Below, piece after piece: positions 46,080 through 57,125 of a stretch of DNA of 64,000 nucleotides. The DNA is from Prosopocoilus inquinatus (lineage: Eukaryota > Arthropoda > Insecta > Coleoptera > Lucanidae). Both the position numbers and the translations under genes were made by a program. The notes beneath the pieces are model-generated. The model was given only the letters and a program-made list of their open reading frames with translations, was not told the DNA's origin and searched no databases. Position 1 is the stretch's first letter; the number at the start of each line of letters is the position of its first letter. The DNA lies in assembly GCA_036172665.1 (NCBI GenBank), contig CM069872.1, positions 55,724,101 to 55,788,100 of the forward strand, read 5' to 3'.

Positions 46080-46791
46080 ATACCGAATCAATACTGAATG
46101 AATACCGGAAGTCCCGATAAAAAACCCATGCTTATATCACCCGTCCTTTCACCGGTGGGCGTAATTTCCATGGCTAAGAGGTTCAGTTTGGCTTGTTACG
46201 CAATATGGTAGTTTTGCAAAAAAGAAAATTGCTGGGTCAGCATGTGGAAAGCTTGTTTAAGATTCACTTGCTCTTTGCGTTATAAAATATTAGTTATTCA
46301 CACATTATAAAATAAATTTTCACATTTGATACGCTTACCAAAAGCAGAACGCAAAAGAGTTACCAGGTCTTGAAAGAACACCACGTAAACAGTCCGAAAA
46401 TCTGTGCTTTTGCCATTCGTCCTTTCACCAGTGGGCGTAATTTCCGTGACCAAGAGGTTCACTTTGGCTTGTTACGCAATACGTTAGTTTTGCAAAAAAA
46501 GAAAAATCTTAGAGTGGGCTGACTGGGTCAGCGTGTGGACAGCTTGTTTAAGATTCATTTGCTCTTTGCATTATGAAATATTAGTTATTCACACATTATG
46601 AAATAAATTTTCAAGTTTGATGCGCTCACCAAAAGCAGGATGCAGAAGAATTAGCGGGACTTGAAAGAACACCACGTAAACAGCCTGAAAATCTGTGCTT
46701 TTACTATTCGTCCATTCACCAGTGGGCGTAATTCCCACGGCCAAGAGGTTCACTTTGGCTTGTTACGCAATATATTAGTTTTGCAAAAAAT
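46080..46791 (+). repeat. Second block of the 276-bp tandem repeat
   Basis: Units start near 46145, 46422 and 46713 (277 and 291 bp). They match the 43.2-44.1 kb block in sequence and orientation. The second unit has a short insertion near 46507-46522. Confidence 0.9.
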
Positions 46792-47112
46792 GACATTGAT
46801 TATCCATACGAGCTTTTCCTAATAATAGAATCGCGCTTTATTACTTACTGGATGTTCACGTGACTTGACGAAAACTTCAAAGTACCCTGTACTTAGTAAT
46901 TAAAATACAGGGTGTTGCAATACTGCCGTCCATCACTTGCGCCGTTTTACTGAGGAATATAAAATCCAATGTCAGATTCGTTAGTACTACACGACGTATG
47001 ATTTTTGAAACACCCGCTATAGTTTTGCTTATTTAAAGAAAAAAAATATTTTTCTGTTTTCACCGTTCAGATATGCTGCATCATTTTCATATCTAAGTAC
47101 AAGTACTTTCGA
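46792..47112 (+). repeat. Direct repeat D, right copy
   Basis: Second copy of the ~320-bp repeat at 45702-46018, with scattered substitutions. The pair brackets about 770 bp of tandem-repeat sequence, 1.41 kb in all. I see no TG..CA ends, primer binding site or polypurine tract, so it is not called an LTR element. Confidence 0.9.
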
Positions 47113-47744
47113 TTATAATTTTTTTTTATAAAACGTAACCGATTACGACTTCAAACGATTAATTAATCAATTAATTAATTAAAGCGGCCAAATTAAAATC
47201 CTTTCCTTTCATCTGAAAAGGTATATACCTGTTTCTGTCACATACACGTTGTTCAGTTTTCCACCATCGTCTCGTCCGATTCTTCTTTTCTCTTGCATCT
47301 CTAATCACCACAACATTCATTATACAAGTCGTATAAAAGTATGTGCGGTTTTTAAATTCTTATACTCCAAGATATGTACTTGCGTTCTCGACCTCACCGT
47401 ATATCTATCGATCGATCAATTCAAAGTGGTGTATATTATGTAAGTGCGACATAAATGTATTATAGAAATTAATCTACTATCGAGATGCGTAAATATTGTT
47501 CTGTATCAATCTGTCAATCCCACACGCCTGTCTTCACGCGCGAATTAAAGCCCTGCGAGTGACGTAAATTTATTACGCAAGTATCTCGAGATTCATTTTC
47601 GACTCCCCTTGTTTCTTGTGTAGCTCCGCGTGAAGCTGGGGGCGGGTTTAATTAAATTCTACGATTTCGTCCGCCTATTACATTGAGTGAAGGTCAATGA
47701 AAGAATTTTCTTTTTCTTGAAAAAAAAAAAACAATACAATATAA
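47113..47744. other. Single-copy-looking AT-rich sequence
   Basis: ATTAATTAATC-type runs near 47157-47181. No gene seen. Confidence 0.4.
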
Positions 47745-49070
47745 TGCGTAACAAGCCGAACTGAACCTCTAGTCATGCGAATTGTGCCCACCGGTGAAAG
47801 GACGAGTGGTATATGTACAGGTTCTCTGGACTTCCAAGGCATTCGGTATTCATTCAGGATTAAGCCGAGGGGAGAGTTTAATTAAATCCTACAATTTCGC
47901 CCGTTTATTATATTTTATAATGTGTGAATAACTAATATTTTATAATGCAAAGAGCAAGTGAATCTTAAACAAGCTGTCCACATGCTGACCCAGCAATTTT
48001 CTTTTTTGCAAAACTAAAGTATTGCGTAACAAGCCAAGGTGAACCTCTTGGCCATGGGAATTACGCCCACTGGTGAAAGGACGAGTGGTATGAGTACAGG
48101 CTTTCCGGACTTCTAGGGCATTCTGTATTCATTCAGTATTATGTCGAGGGGAGAATTTAATTAAATCCTACAATTTCGCCCGTTTATTATACAGAATGAG
48201 CGTCAATGACAGTATATTCTTTTTTGAAAAAAAATAAATAAATAAATAATAATAAAATGCATAACAAGCCAAAGTGAACCTCTAGTGATGCGAATTACGC
48301 CCACTGGTGAAATAAGTACAGGTTTTCCGGACTTCTAGGGCATTCTGTATCCATTCATTATTATGTCGAGGGGTGAGCTTAATTAAATTCTAAAATTTCG
48401 CCCGTTCATTACACAGAGTGAGCGTCAATGAAAGGCAAAACCGTGCGACATGTCCGTACAGGCAACACATCCATGTTTTCGAATTTCTTTTGAATGGAAG
48501 TAGGCCTGCTCAGATCGGAGACCGATTGCGTTTCATTTTTTGAGTTTTAAGTTTCTCATTTTAATTTCTTTGTTGTTGCTTTCTTTGAATTGAGTCGACC
48601 TGGATTGGTCCTGCTTTCGTCAGATTTAATTCCGTAATTAAGTTTTGCCTTGAGCAATAATAACTTTCATTTTTATTTTTTATTTTTTGCTTGGGCTGGC
48701 TCCATTTGAGGTTGAAACAACCTTGAGTTGGGCTGGACTGAATTTTAAATGTTTCATTTCTGAAAAGTTTTTGATTTCAGTGGATCCCTCGAGTACATCC
48801 CTCCGTACAGCTGTTTCGGCCCTATTTGGGTCCTCATCAGCGTAGCTCGAGATTTCCGCTACAAACCAAAACGACTTGTCAGTCATAATGGTCAAAAAAC
48901 GATCGCAGGATGTTGCTATTTAAACTTTGCTTTAATTTTTTGAGTTTTTTATAAAATTTTATTAATTTTGTGTCTCAAATCTGCTCGGCTTGAATCGAGT
49001 TAAGAGGAGTTGAGTTTGGATGACCTTGAGACTCCAGTGGAGTTTAATTTCTTTTTTGGAGTTTGAGTTT
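47745..49070 (-). repeat. Right arm of the inverted duplication, plus extra partial unit
   Basis: 47922-49070 is the reverse complement of 42185-43345. 47745-47921 is a further, more diverged inverted fragment of the same family (CACCGGTGAAAGGACGAG, TTTAATTAAATCCTACAATT). The arm ends close to 49070, where similarity to the left flank fades. Confidence 0.9.
48788..48851 (-). ncRNA. Hammerhead ribozyme in the right arm, stem I shortened
   Basis: On the minus strand it has the same core as 42401-42470: CTGATGA, stem II GGACC/GGGCC, GAAA, CAGCTG and GTA, with CTCGAG at both outer ends. Compared with the left-arm copy it lacks six bases of the 5' strand of stem I just before CTGATGA. Inner stem I is therefore reduced to two pairs (GC against GC) plus the outer CTCGAG helix. 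It may be weakened or inactive. The deletion could postdate the duplication. Confidence 0.7.
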
Positions 49071-49429
49071 CGTTTTTAAATTTTTGAAATTAAAAAATTT
49101 TTTTTTGAGGTTGAGTCAAGTTAGGTTGTTTCGAGTTGAGTTGACTTTGTAATTGGTTCGAGCGCTCAAATTAAAACTTTGAATTCTTTCGAGTGCATGA
49201 GTGTCAGTTTCGAGTTTTGATTATTTAACTTTATTCTGAGTTTAATTTTTTTTTTCTATGGATTCCAGTTACTTCTTTAATTCACTTGAGTACTATTTCT
49301 ACTTTTTTTGAAGTCCACTAACAATACTAGCCCTTCTTTTGACTTTCACTCTTATAGATATTTTCTGATATTTTTAAGGATAATTCTTAACAACCCCTGC
49401 TATATTCTTATCAGGAGTTGCCATTATAA
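49071..49429. other. T-rich spacer
   Basis: GAGTTGAG-like phrases resemble the T-rich repeats at 13.4 and 19 kb but no clear unit is visible. Confidence 0.35.
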
Positions 49430-50215
49430 AAAGAGGAGTCCGAGCATTCTGAATTCTTTAGGAAGAGTTTCGTGGGCAGCTTGAAAATCATCTAAAAGGG
49501 TTTCAATCTTGAATCGACCTTCCAATGATGGGCGAAGAGTTGCAGTTCCTCGTTCCGATTCAAACAAAGCAAAAATCTACGTTTCTTTGTTTTTTAAATC
49601 TCCTCAAACGATCAGTTCATCCTCCATGAAGATATTTGAAAATTCCTGTTCGCCTTAGGACGATAGTTTTCTCTGCACTTCCTAAGAAGGGTCTGGGGGG
49701 GTTTGAATTCTTTGGGACGGCGTCAAAAGGTATTCATCCTTGAATTTTCTTTCCAAAAGAGGGGGTTTCTTCTCCATCTGACTCAACAAAATCTTGTTTC
49801 GCCTCCTCAAACGATCAGTCCATGAAGATTTTGAAAATTCTTGTTGATCTCAGGACGACACTTCCTTAAGGAGGGTCTGGTGGGTCTGAATTCTTTGGGG
49901 CAGCTTCAAAAAGGTTTCATTCTCGAGTTGGCATTCCAAAAGAAGGGGTGAGGAACCTCGTTTCTTGTGCAGAACTTCCTTCTGACTCAGCAAAGTCTAT
50001 GTTTCCCTATTTTTGAAACCTCCTCAAACTATGAGTTCATGAAGATTTTTGAAGATTTTTGTTGGTGTTAGGACAACACTTGCTGAGAAGGGTCTGGTGA
50101 GTCTGAATTCTTTGGGGCAGCTTCATTCTCAAGTTGGCCTTCCAAAGAAGAGGACGAGGAATGCAGAACCTCCTTCCCCATTTTTATATCTCCTCAAACC
50201 ATCAGTGGTCTTCAT
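49430..50215 (+). repeat. Degenerate tandem repeat, ~200-bp units
   Basis: TCCTCAAACGATCAGT or a variant occurs near 49601, 49803, 50021 and 50190, followed by CATGAAGAT, AGGACGACA, AAGGGTCTGG and TCTGAATTCTTTGGGGCAGC. Copies are diverged. Confidence 0.8.
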
Positions 50216-51320
50216 GAAGACATTTTTTTTTCGTCTCGTATTCCTGTTTAGTGATTATGCAACGAACATCTTGGCTTCTGAGTCGACACGATTTTTTTTT
50301 TAGCACCTGCTAAATTCGAAACTGGAACGAATTTCGGAAACGCTCTTCCCGCAACGAAATTAAATGAATCAGTGGCAAACGATTCACTCCGATCACCATC
50401 GACCGCCGACGTTACCGCTTTTATTTATGTATGTATGTATGTATGTACATTCCGAACGTACTCTTTTTTTTTTTTTTTGACGGGGCGATTTTTCCGTCTC
50501 TCTCGACGCGCCCGAAATATTCAAAAAATTCAGAAATCTGCGTCAGACATATTTTTAGGTCGGCAGAAAAGAAACAACATTTTCGTGTCGTATAAATGTT
50601 CGATCTATTTAGGCAGAAGCAGTTTTATTTTTATGTCGTGCCGCCGCCGCCGCCGCCGCGCCGTTTCGAATGTGCTAATTTTTTTTTCGAAACATCGGAT
50701 CGCGTAAACAGCCGACCACTTTTGCGCCTTATAAATTTCCTTTGAAACTCTCATTTTCACTTCATTTAGAAAAAAAAAAACATTGTGTTCCCTCGTCAAA
50801 TCAGCAAGGCACTAAAAAAAAACATTGTGTTCCCCCGTCAAACGAATCAGCAAGGCACTTCGGATCCGGGGTTTTGAAACGGTTTTTACCTTCTGTTTAG
50901 AATGTTTCTATTGTTTGTTTATCGGCGTGGAATTGGTGTTTTATTTTGCCAAGCGATGAATTCTTGCGCCCCGATTTCATTTTGATCTTTATTTAGAGAT
51001 CGGGTGTTTATTATAAACTCGAGCTTCGCAGTTCAGTAAATAAATTTATTTGTAACAACGAAAACACTGAGGGGCAAGCAAATTGGAACGGTTCGTTAAC
51101 GTGCGCCCTTGAATTCCGGATCGTAATCATAATGGAATATCCACACAGAATTGTTGTTTGTCATTATCTTAATTGTCTTGTTTACGTGCACGCACGGAAA
51201 TACAAAATTGGTTCAACGTGAGATGCAATCGCCGAATATTTTATACCGACGGTTGTTTAGAAACAAAAACATAAGCGAAGTTGATTCTTGTGTCCGTTGA
51301 AAATTGTAAGTACATTCTTT
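50216..51320. other. Single-copy-looking sequence with microsatellites
   Basis: GTAT run at about 50427-50446, CCG run at about 50640-50659 and a ~45-bp tandem duplication (AACATTGTGTTCCC, GTCAAA, ATCAGCAAGGCAC) at 50770-50859. No gene is called. Confidence 0.4.
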
Positions 51321-51355
51321 TTTAATCTCAAACCGGACAAAATATGATGGGAACA

Positions 51356-51397
51356 CACTCAACGTTTCGCTATCGATTTATAGCTTCGTCAGGAGTG
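51356..51397 (-). ncRNA. Hammerhead-like motif, variant core
   Basis: Minus strand: CACTC (stem I), CTGACGA, a hairpin GCTAT/ATAGC, GAAA, then C-G-T-T as a minimal stem III and cleavage triplet GTT, then GAGTG, which pairs perfectly with CACTC. Position 7 of the core may be any base, so CTGACGA is allowed. One extra A lies between the core and stem II, which departs from the canonical hammerhead. The flank TTTTTAATCTC..CCGGACA matches the foldback at 8297-8467. Function is uncertain. Confidence 0.4.
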
Positions 51398-51494
51398 AAA
51401 AAAAGTAAAAAAAAAACAAGTTGTCAAGAAAAACAAGTCGTCAAGAGAAACGAAAACATAAGCAATACAATGAGATTCGAACGCGAATCGGAGA

Positions 51495-51600
51495 TTCACC
51501 AATGCAACCACGATGACTCGAGTTCGAATCTCTACTAGGGTGGACTTTTTTCTGCCCGTATTCAGTTAGGGTTTCTTCAAATTAATTCGTTAAGTTTTCG
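51495..51600 (+). repeat. Half-copy of the 25.5-kb foldback family
   Basis: GACTCGAGTTCGAATCTC followed by CTTTTTTCTGCCCGTA and TTAGGGTTTCTTC parallels 25646-25735. TTCGAATCTC resembles a tRNA-type B box, but no tRNA cloverleaf can be drawn. Confidence 0.55.
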
Positions 51601-51675
51601 GTTACTATTATTACAAGATGAGAATACTCTCGAGAGCAAAACCAAAAATAGTTCGTGACCTCTCTCGCTTTCATC

Positions 51676-52540
51676 TCCATCCCCATCCCCATTCCCATCC
51701 CCGTTCCCATCCCAAATTAGATGTAGGGTATAAATTTATTATAAAAGCTTAACTATTTTGCAAATAAGTGATGATAACATCTGCTGCAGCAACATGCCTG
51801 CACTCTACACCTTGTGCAGGTTTCGGGGAGGAACAATGCGTCCGAATTTGATCTACCCGAACTTGGATGGAAAGCCGCGCAATGAAAAGTGTTGCGTTCC
51901 GAAGGGGGGGCGAGGAGGGGTGCGCTTGTTTGAATTGCAAGGGAGGACGCGTGTCCGGCAGCTGCCGTCTGCGTCCAGACGAGGTGCAGACTCCCTCCGG
52001 CTTCCGAACTTCCTTCCGTTCCGTTATCCGCATTTTATCTGGTGGCGGAATTCGTACGCTAATCTCTTTTTTTTTTCCTTATTACCAGAGGGGCCACGGC
52101 CGTTAGCAAATTGTTAAGGGTACCTCTCCCGCCAGTCATTCATTGTTTTGGCACCACACGACCGTTAGCAATTTTTTTCCAAAAAGAAAAAATTGTTTTA
52201 TCTTTGCTCTACCATTCTAGTAAACAATAACCATGCAGAGCGGGGTCCTCAAGTGTCTTGGGTTCACGTGTAGGACCCCCTTATCTAGTATACATAGAAG
52301 ACGTCGTGATCTCATACCATCAGAGTTACTTAGTCATAAAAATAGAATGTTCTGCTTTTAGACACGATGCAATTCACAAGGTCAAATGCTTCACTTCTTT
52401 CAGTCCTGGAATCTGGTGTCTGGTGTTTAGCAGCTGAAGAGATTGGCGATCAAGAAATTGAATTTCTGTTACGTCACGCCGGGACACATCTCTAAAGCCC
52501 GGTGCACACCTGAGCAATCCGCCACATATGCTCGCTCTAG
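51676..52540. other. CCCATC minisatellite then single-copy sequence
   Basis: A CCCCATCCC-type run spans 51676-51714. Beyond it the sequence is single-copy-looking. The 119-codon frame at 51758-52117 has no recognisable domain and its frame-mates on both strands are equally open. GGCCGTTAGCAA and GACCGTTAGCAA occur near 52097 and 52159. Confidence 0.4.
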
Positions 52541-55430
52541 ATTGCTTTCAGATCCGAGTTGGTTTTCGAAACTAAAACTCGACGTAAGGGATCTCAAAAT
52601 CAAGATTTGGGGCACCTTCAAAGCTTCAGAATAAAAACCAAGGCCTTGAATTTCGAAATCAAGAGGCTCCCCCACCGATAGAATTAAAGCTCAAGTTCAT
52701 ATAATCAAGGTCCAGGAAGTCCTAATCAAGATCCAGCACTTTACGATTGAAGATCTAGATTGGGGCGTCTTCAAAGCTTCAAAATAAAAACCAAGCCCTT
52801 GGATTTCGAAATCACGACCCCCCCCCCCCATCGATAGACTTAAAGCTCAAAAGTTTGTATAATCAAAGGCCAGAGGGTCCTAGTCAAGATCCAGCGCTTT
52901 ACGATTAAAGACCTACATAGATCGGGGCACCTTCGGAACTTCATAATAAAAACCAAGGTCTTGGACTTCGAAATCAAGAGGCTCCCCCATCGATAAAGTT
53001 AAAGCTCAAGTTCATATAATAAAGGGCCAGAAAGTCCTGATCAAGATCCAGCACTTTACGACTAAAGATCTAGATTGGGGCGTCTTCAAAGCCTCAGAAT
53101 AAAAACCAAGGCCTTTGATTTCGAAATCAAGAGGCGCCCCCTTCCCCCCGATAGAATTAAAGCTTAAAAGTTTGTGTAATCAAGAGCCAGGAGATCCTAG
53201 TCAAGATCCAGCGCTTCATGATTAAAGACCTAGATCGGGGAATAAAAACCAAGGTCTTGGATTTCGAAATCAAGAGCCCATCCCTATCAATAGAATTAAA
53301 GCTTAAACGCTTGTATAATCAAAGGCCAGGCGGTCCTAATCAAGATTCAGCATTTTTTGATTAATAGACAAGCAAAGTGCAAGATTCAGGGCCATTATCA
53401 GGCCCTCAGAATGTAAAATTAAGACAACCAAGGGTTTTATAGACAAAATCAGAAAGACAACCATTCTAAATCGAAGGCTATATGATTAAAGACCTCTAAC
53501 AAAAAAAGGTCTTAAACTTAAAATCGAGGTCAAGCATCTTGGAAACACGATTGGAAAGACGCAACCATTGTAAATCGAAGGATATATGATTAAAGACCTC
53601 CAATAGGAGGTCTTAAACTTAAAATCGAGGTCGAGCATCTTGTAAACACGATTAGAAAGGCAGGAGCGCTCGTGTTTCACAGAATTCAAGCTCAAATTAA
53701 TGTAATCAAGGCCGAGGATGTTCAAATCAAGTTCAAGGACTATACCAATAAAGACCTAGATCTATAATCAAAGTCCAAGATCTCATAATCAAGATTAAAA
53801 GCGCGTTGAGAACTTCGGAATATAAAATCAAGGCCAAAGGTCTTGTAGACGCAATCGAAAAGATAAAAACGCCGCAAATCAAGGTCCAGATTAAAAAATA
53901 AATAAAGATCAACTTCATATAATCAAAATCCAAGACGGTCTAATCAAGATCCCGGACTTGACGATTGAAGACCTAGATCGGGGCACCTTCAAAGCTTCAG
54001 AATAAGAACCAAGGCCTTGGGTTTCGAAACCCCAACAAGGCCCAGGACGTTCTAATCAAGGTCCAAGACTTTTGAAGACGATTGAAGACCTAAATCTATC
54101 ATCAAAGTCCAAGATCTCATAAGCAAGATTCAGGGCGTTATGAGGACCCCAGAATATAAAATCAATGCCAAGGATCTTGCAGGTGCAATCAGAAAGACAG
54201 AAATGCTGCAAATCAAGGTCCAGATTAAAAAAAATAAAAGTCATCTTCATATAATCAAGATCCAGAAGGTTCTAATCAAGGTCCAGGACTTTACGATCGA
54301 AGAACTAGATCAATAATCAAAGTCAAAGATCTCATAATCAAAATTCAGATCAATGAAAGATCAATAATCAAAGTCAAAGATCTCATAATCAAGATTCAGG
54401 GCATTATGAGGATTTCAGAATATAAAATCAAGGCCAAGGATCTTGCAGACGCAATCAGAAAGGCAGAAACGCTGCATATCAAGGTCCAGATAAAAAAAAA
54501 TAAAGTTCAACTTCATATAATCAAGATCCAGGAGTTTATAATCAAGCTCCAGGACTTTACGATTGAAGACCTGGATCTGTAATCGAAGTCCAAGATTTCA
54601 TAATCAAGATCCAGGACGTTATGAGCTCTTTAGAATTATAAAATCAAGGTCAAGGGTCTTGCAGACGCAATTAGAAAGGCAGAAACGCTGCAAATCAAGA
54701 TCCAGATTTAAAAAATTATAGGTCAACTTCATACAATCAAGATTCAGGAGGTTCTCATCAAGGTCTAGGACCTTGACGATTAAAGACCTAGATCTTTAAT
54801 CAAATTTCAAGATCTCATAATAAAGGTTCCAATCAAGAGCTAGGATTTTACGTTTGATGACCTCCAGGGTGAGGACTTCAGAATTAAAATCGAGGCTAAA
54901 AATCAAAGCCAAGCACCATCAGCAAAGCAGACGCGGTGGAACTCGAGCCCGAGGTTTATGGAATTGGAGCTCAAGGTCCACGAGGTTCCAGTTAAGCTCT
55001 AAGATTTTATAATTATGATTTACAATCAAACTTCAAGGGCGAGATCTTCAGAATTCAGAAATCAAGGGGCCAAAAATCAAAGCCAAGAATTTTGTAGACG
55101 CAATCAGGAAGGCAGGTGCGCTCGACACTCAAGCCCCAGGTTCACACGAAATTGAAGCTCGCCCAGCTTTAAATAATCAAGGTCCGCGAGGTCCCAATCC
55201 AGATTCAGGACTTTATAATTGAAGACCAGGGTCCACGAGTACAATCAAAGTTAAATAAAATGGAGGGCACTGCAGAATCTTCGAAACGAAAATAAAAGCC
55301 AGGGATCTTTTAAGGACGATCAGAGAGAGAGAAGCGCTCTAGTTTCGTAGAATCAAAGCTCAACTGGGTATAATGAAGGTCCAGGAGGTTCCAATCAAAA
55401 TCCAGGACTTTGTGATTAAAGGGGGGCCGG
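52541..55430 (+). repeat. Long degenerate satellite, ~155-bp units at the left
   Basis: TTTCGAAATCAAGAGG recurs near 52651, 52804, 52966, 53119 and 53262. Units share AATCAAGGTCCAGGA, ACTTTACGATTGAAGACCTA and CTTCAGAATAAAAACCAAGG. To the right the units drift and gain GCAGACGCAATCAGAAAGGC. The whole 2.9 kb reads as one ageing array with its most regular part on the left. Confidence 0.88.
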
Positions 55431-56396
55431 GGGGAGTATCATTATTTTTTGTATCTGATGTCTGATGCTAACAGTTCGGCGAAGACTTTAGCTCATGGTC
55501 TAACATCGGTCTTTGGCTAATGGTCTAATGGTTCTTCCTGAGATGAGAAGATAGATAAGTTATTGGTCTCTTGATCTTTGAGGTTTTGCTTTCCACCAGT
55601 TTCTTTATCCGACGCTAGCTAAATGTTTAGCAAAATCATTGGGTAATGGTCTAATGGTTCTTCCTGAGATGAGAAGATAGATAAGTTATTGGTCTCTTAA
55701 TCTTTGAGGTTTTGCTTTCCACCAGTTTCTTTATCCGACGTTAGCTAAATGTTTAGCAAAATCTTTGGGTAATGGTCTAATGGTTCTTCCTGAGATGAGA
55801 AGATAGATAAGTTATTGGTCTCTTGATCTTTGAGGTTTTGCTTTCCACCAGTTTCTTTATCCGACGTTAGCTAAATGTTTAGCAAAATCTTTGGGTAATG
55901 GTCTAATGGTTCTTCCTGAGATGAGAAGATAGATAAGTTATTGGTCTCTTGATCTTTGAGGTTTTACTTTCCACCAGTTTCTTTATCCGACGCTAGCTAA
56001 ATGTTTAGCAAAATCTTTGGCTAATGGTCTAATGGTTCTTCCTGAGATGAGAAGATAGATAAGTTATTGGTCTCTTGATCTTTGAGGTTTTGCTTTCCAC
56101 CAGTTTCTTTATCCGACGCTAGCTAAATGTTTAGCAAAATCTTTGGCTAATGGTCTAATGGTTCTTCCTGAGATGAGAAGATAGATAAGTTATTGGTCTC
56201 TTGATCTTTGAGGTTTTGCTTTCCACCAGTTTCTTTATCCGACGCTAGCTAAATGTTTAGCAAAATCTTTGGCTAATGGTCTAATGGTTCTTCCTGAGAT
56301 GAGAAGATAGATAAGTTATTGGTCTCTTGATCTTTGAGGTTTTGCTTTCGACCAGTTTCTTTATCCGATGTTAGCTAAGTGTTTAGCAAAGTCTTT
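55431..56396 (+). repeat. Seven near-identical 126-bp tandem units
   Basis: TTGGCTAATGGTCTAATGG recurs at exactly 126-bp steps from 55514 through 56270, ending in a variant at 56396. Units contain AGATGAGAAGATAGATAAGT, TATTGGTCTCTTGATCTTTG and TAGCTAAATGTTTAGCAAAA and differ at only a few positions, so this is the youngest-looking array in the window. 126 bp is 42 codons, but every frame of the unit contains a stop on both strands. Confidence 0.96.
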
Positions 56397-57125
56397 GGCT
56401 CTTGGTCTAACGTCCTTCTGCTAGGAAGAATCGACTGTGGGATCTTTCTGGTGGGGGTTCTCCAAAGGGGATCATCAGTTCCCCCTCGCCCGCTGACAAA
56501 ATTTTGCAGATTTTGAATTCGCCGTTGTGTTCTGTTGTTGTTCAAGATCGACTTGTCAGATGGGTAAGCTCTTGATAAGGGGAACATAAGTTATTGGTCT
56601 CTTGATCTTTGAGGTTTTGCTTTCCAGGGGTGTATCATCAGTTTCTTTATGCAGTATTAGCTAAACGTTTAGTAAAGACTCGTGGATCTAATCTGTTTCC
56701 TGAGAGGAAGAAGATAGATAAGTTATTGGTCTCTTGATCTTTGTGGTTTTGCTTTCCAGGAGGGTATCATCAGTTTCTGTATTCGATGTCAGCTAAATGT
56801 TCAGCAAAGTCTTTGGCTTATGGTCTAGCTTCGTTCCTGAAAGGAAGAAGATAGATAAGTTATTGGTCTCTTGATTTTTGTGGTTGTGTTCCAGGGAGTA
56901 TCATCAGTTTCTTTAACTGCATGCAGTTGAATGCTCAACAAAGTCTTTGGCTCTTGGTCTAACGTCCTCCTGCACAGAGGAATAGACTGTGGGTCTCGTG
57001 ATCTTTCTGGTGGGGGATCCCCAGAAGGGTTCATCAGTTTCCCCATCACCAGATAACAAAATTTTGTGGATCTTGAATTCGCCGCCTGGGTTCACTTCAA
57101 GATCGACTTGCCGATTAAGCGAAAG
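56397..57125 (+). repeat. Diverged, higher-order continuation of the 126-bp array
   Basis: Older monomers (AGATAGATAAGTTATTGGTC near 56590, 56712, 56850) alternate with a ~180-bp block found at 56400-56580 and again at 56953-57125 (TCTAACGTCCT, TTTCTGGTGGGGG, ACAAAATTTTG, CAAGATCGACTTG). On the minus strand the older copies read as related peptides with ETD..PW, KI.RP and TYLSS-like words, but in shifted frames. Confidence 0.85.

Noticed and set aside
45702..47112. LTR retrotransposon
   Set aside because: Direct repeats exist but there are no TG..CA ends, primer binding site, polypurine tract or coding region. It is kept only as direct repeats.
51440..51545. Possible tRNA gene (GTTCGAATCTC, B-box-like)
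   Set aside because: Only a 3-bp T stem forms and no acceptor, D or anticodon arms can be drawn. The sequence matches a foldback family at 25.5 kb.
55431..56396. CRISPR-like array
   Set aside because: Repeats are continuous 126-bp units with no unique spacers, in eukaryotic context.
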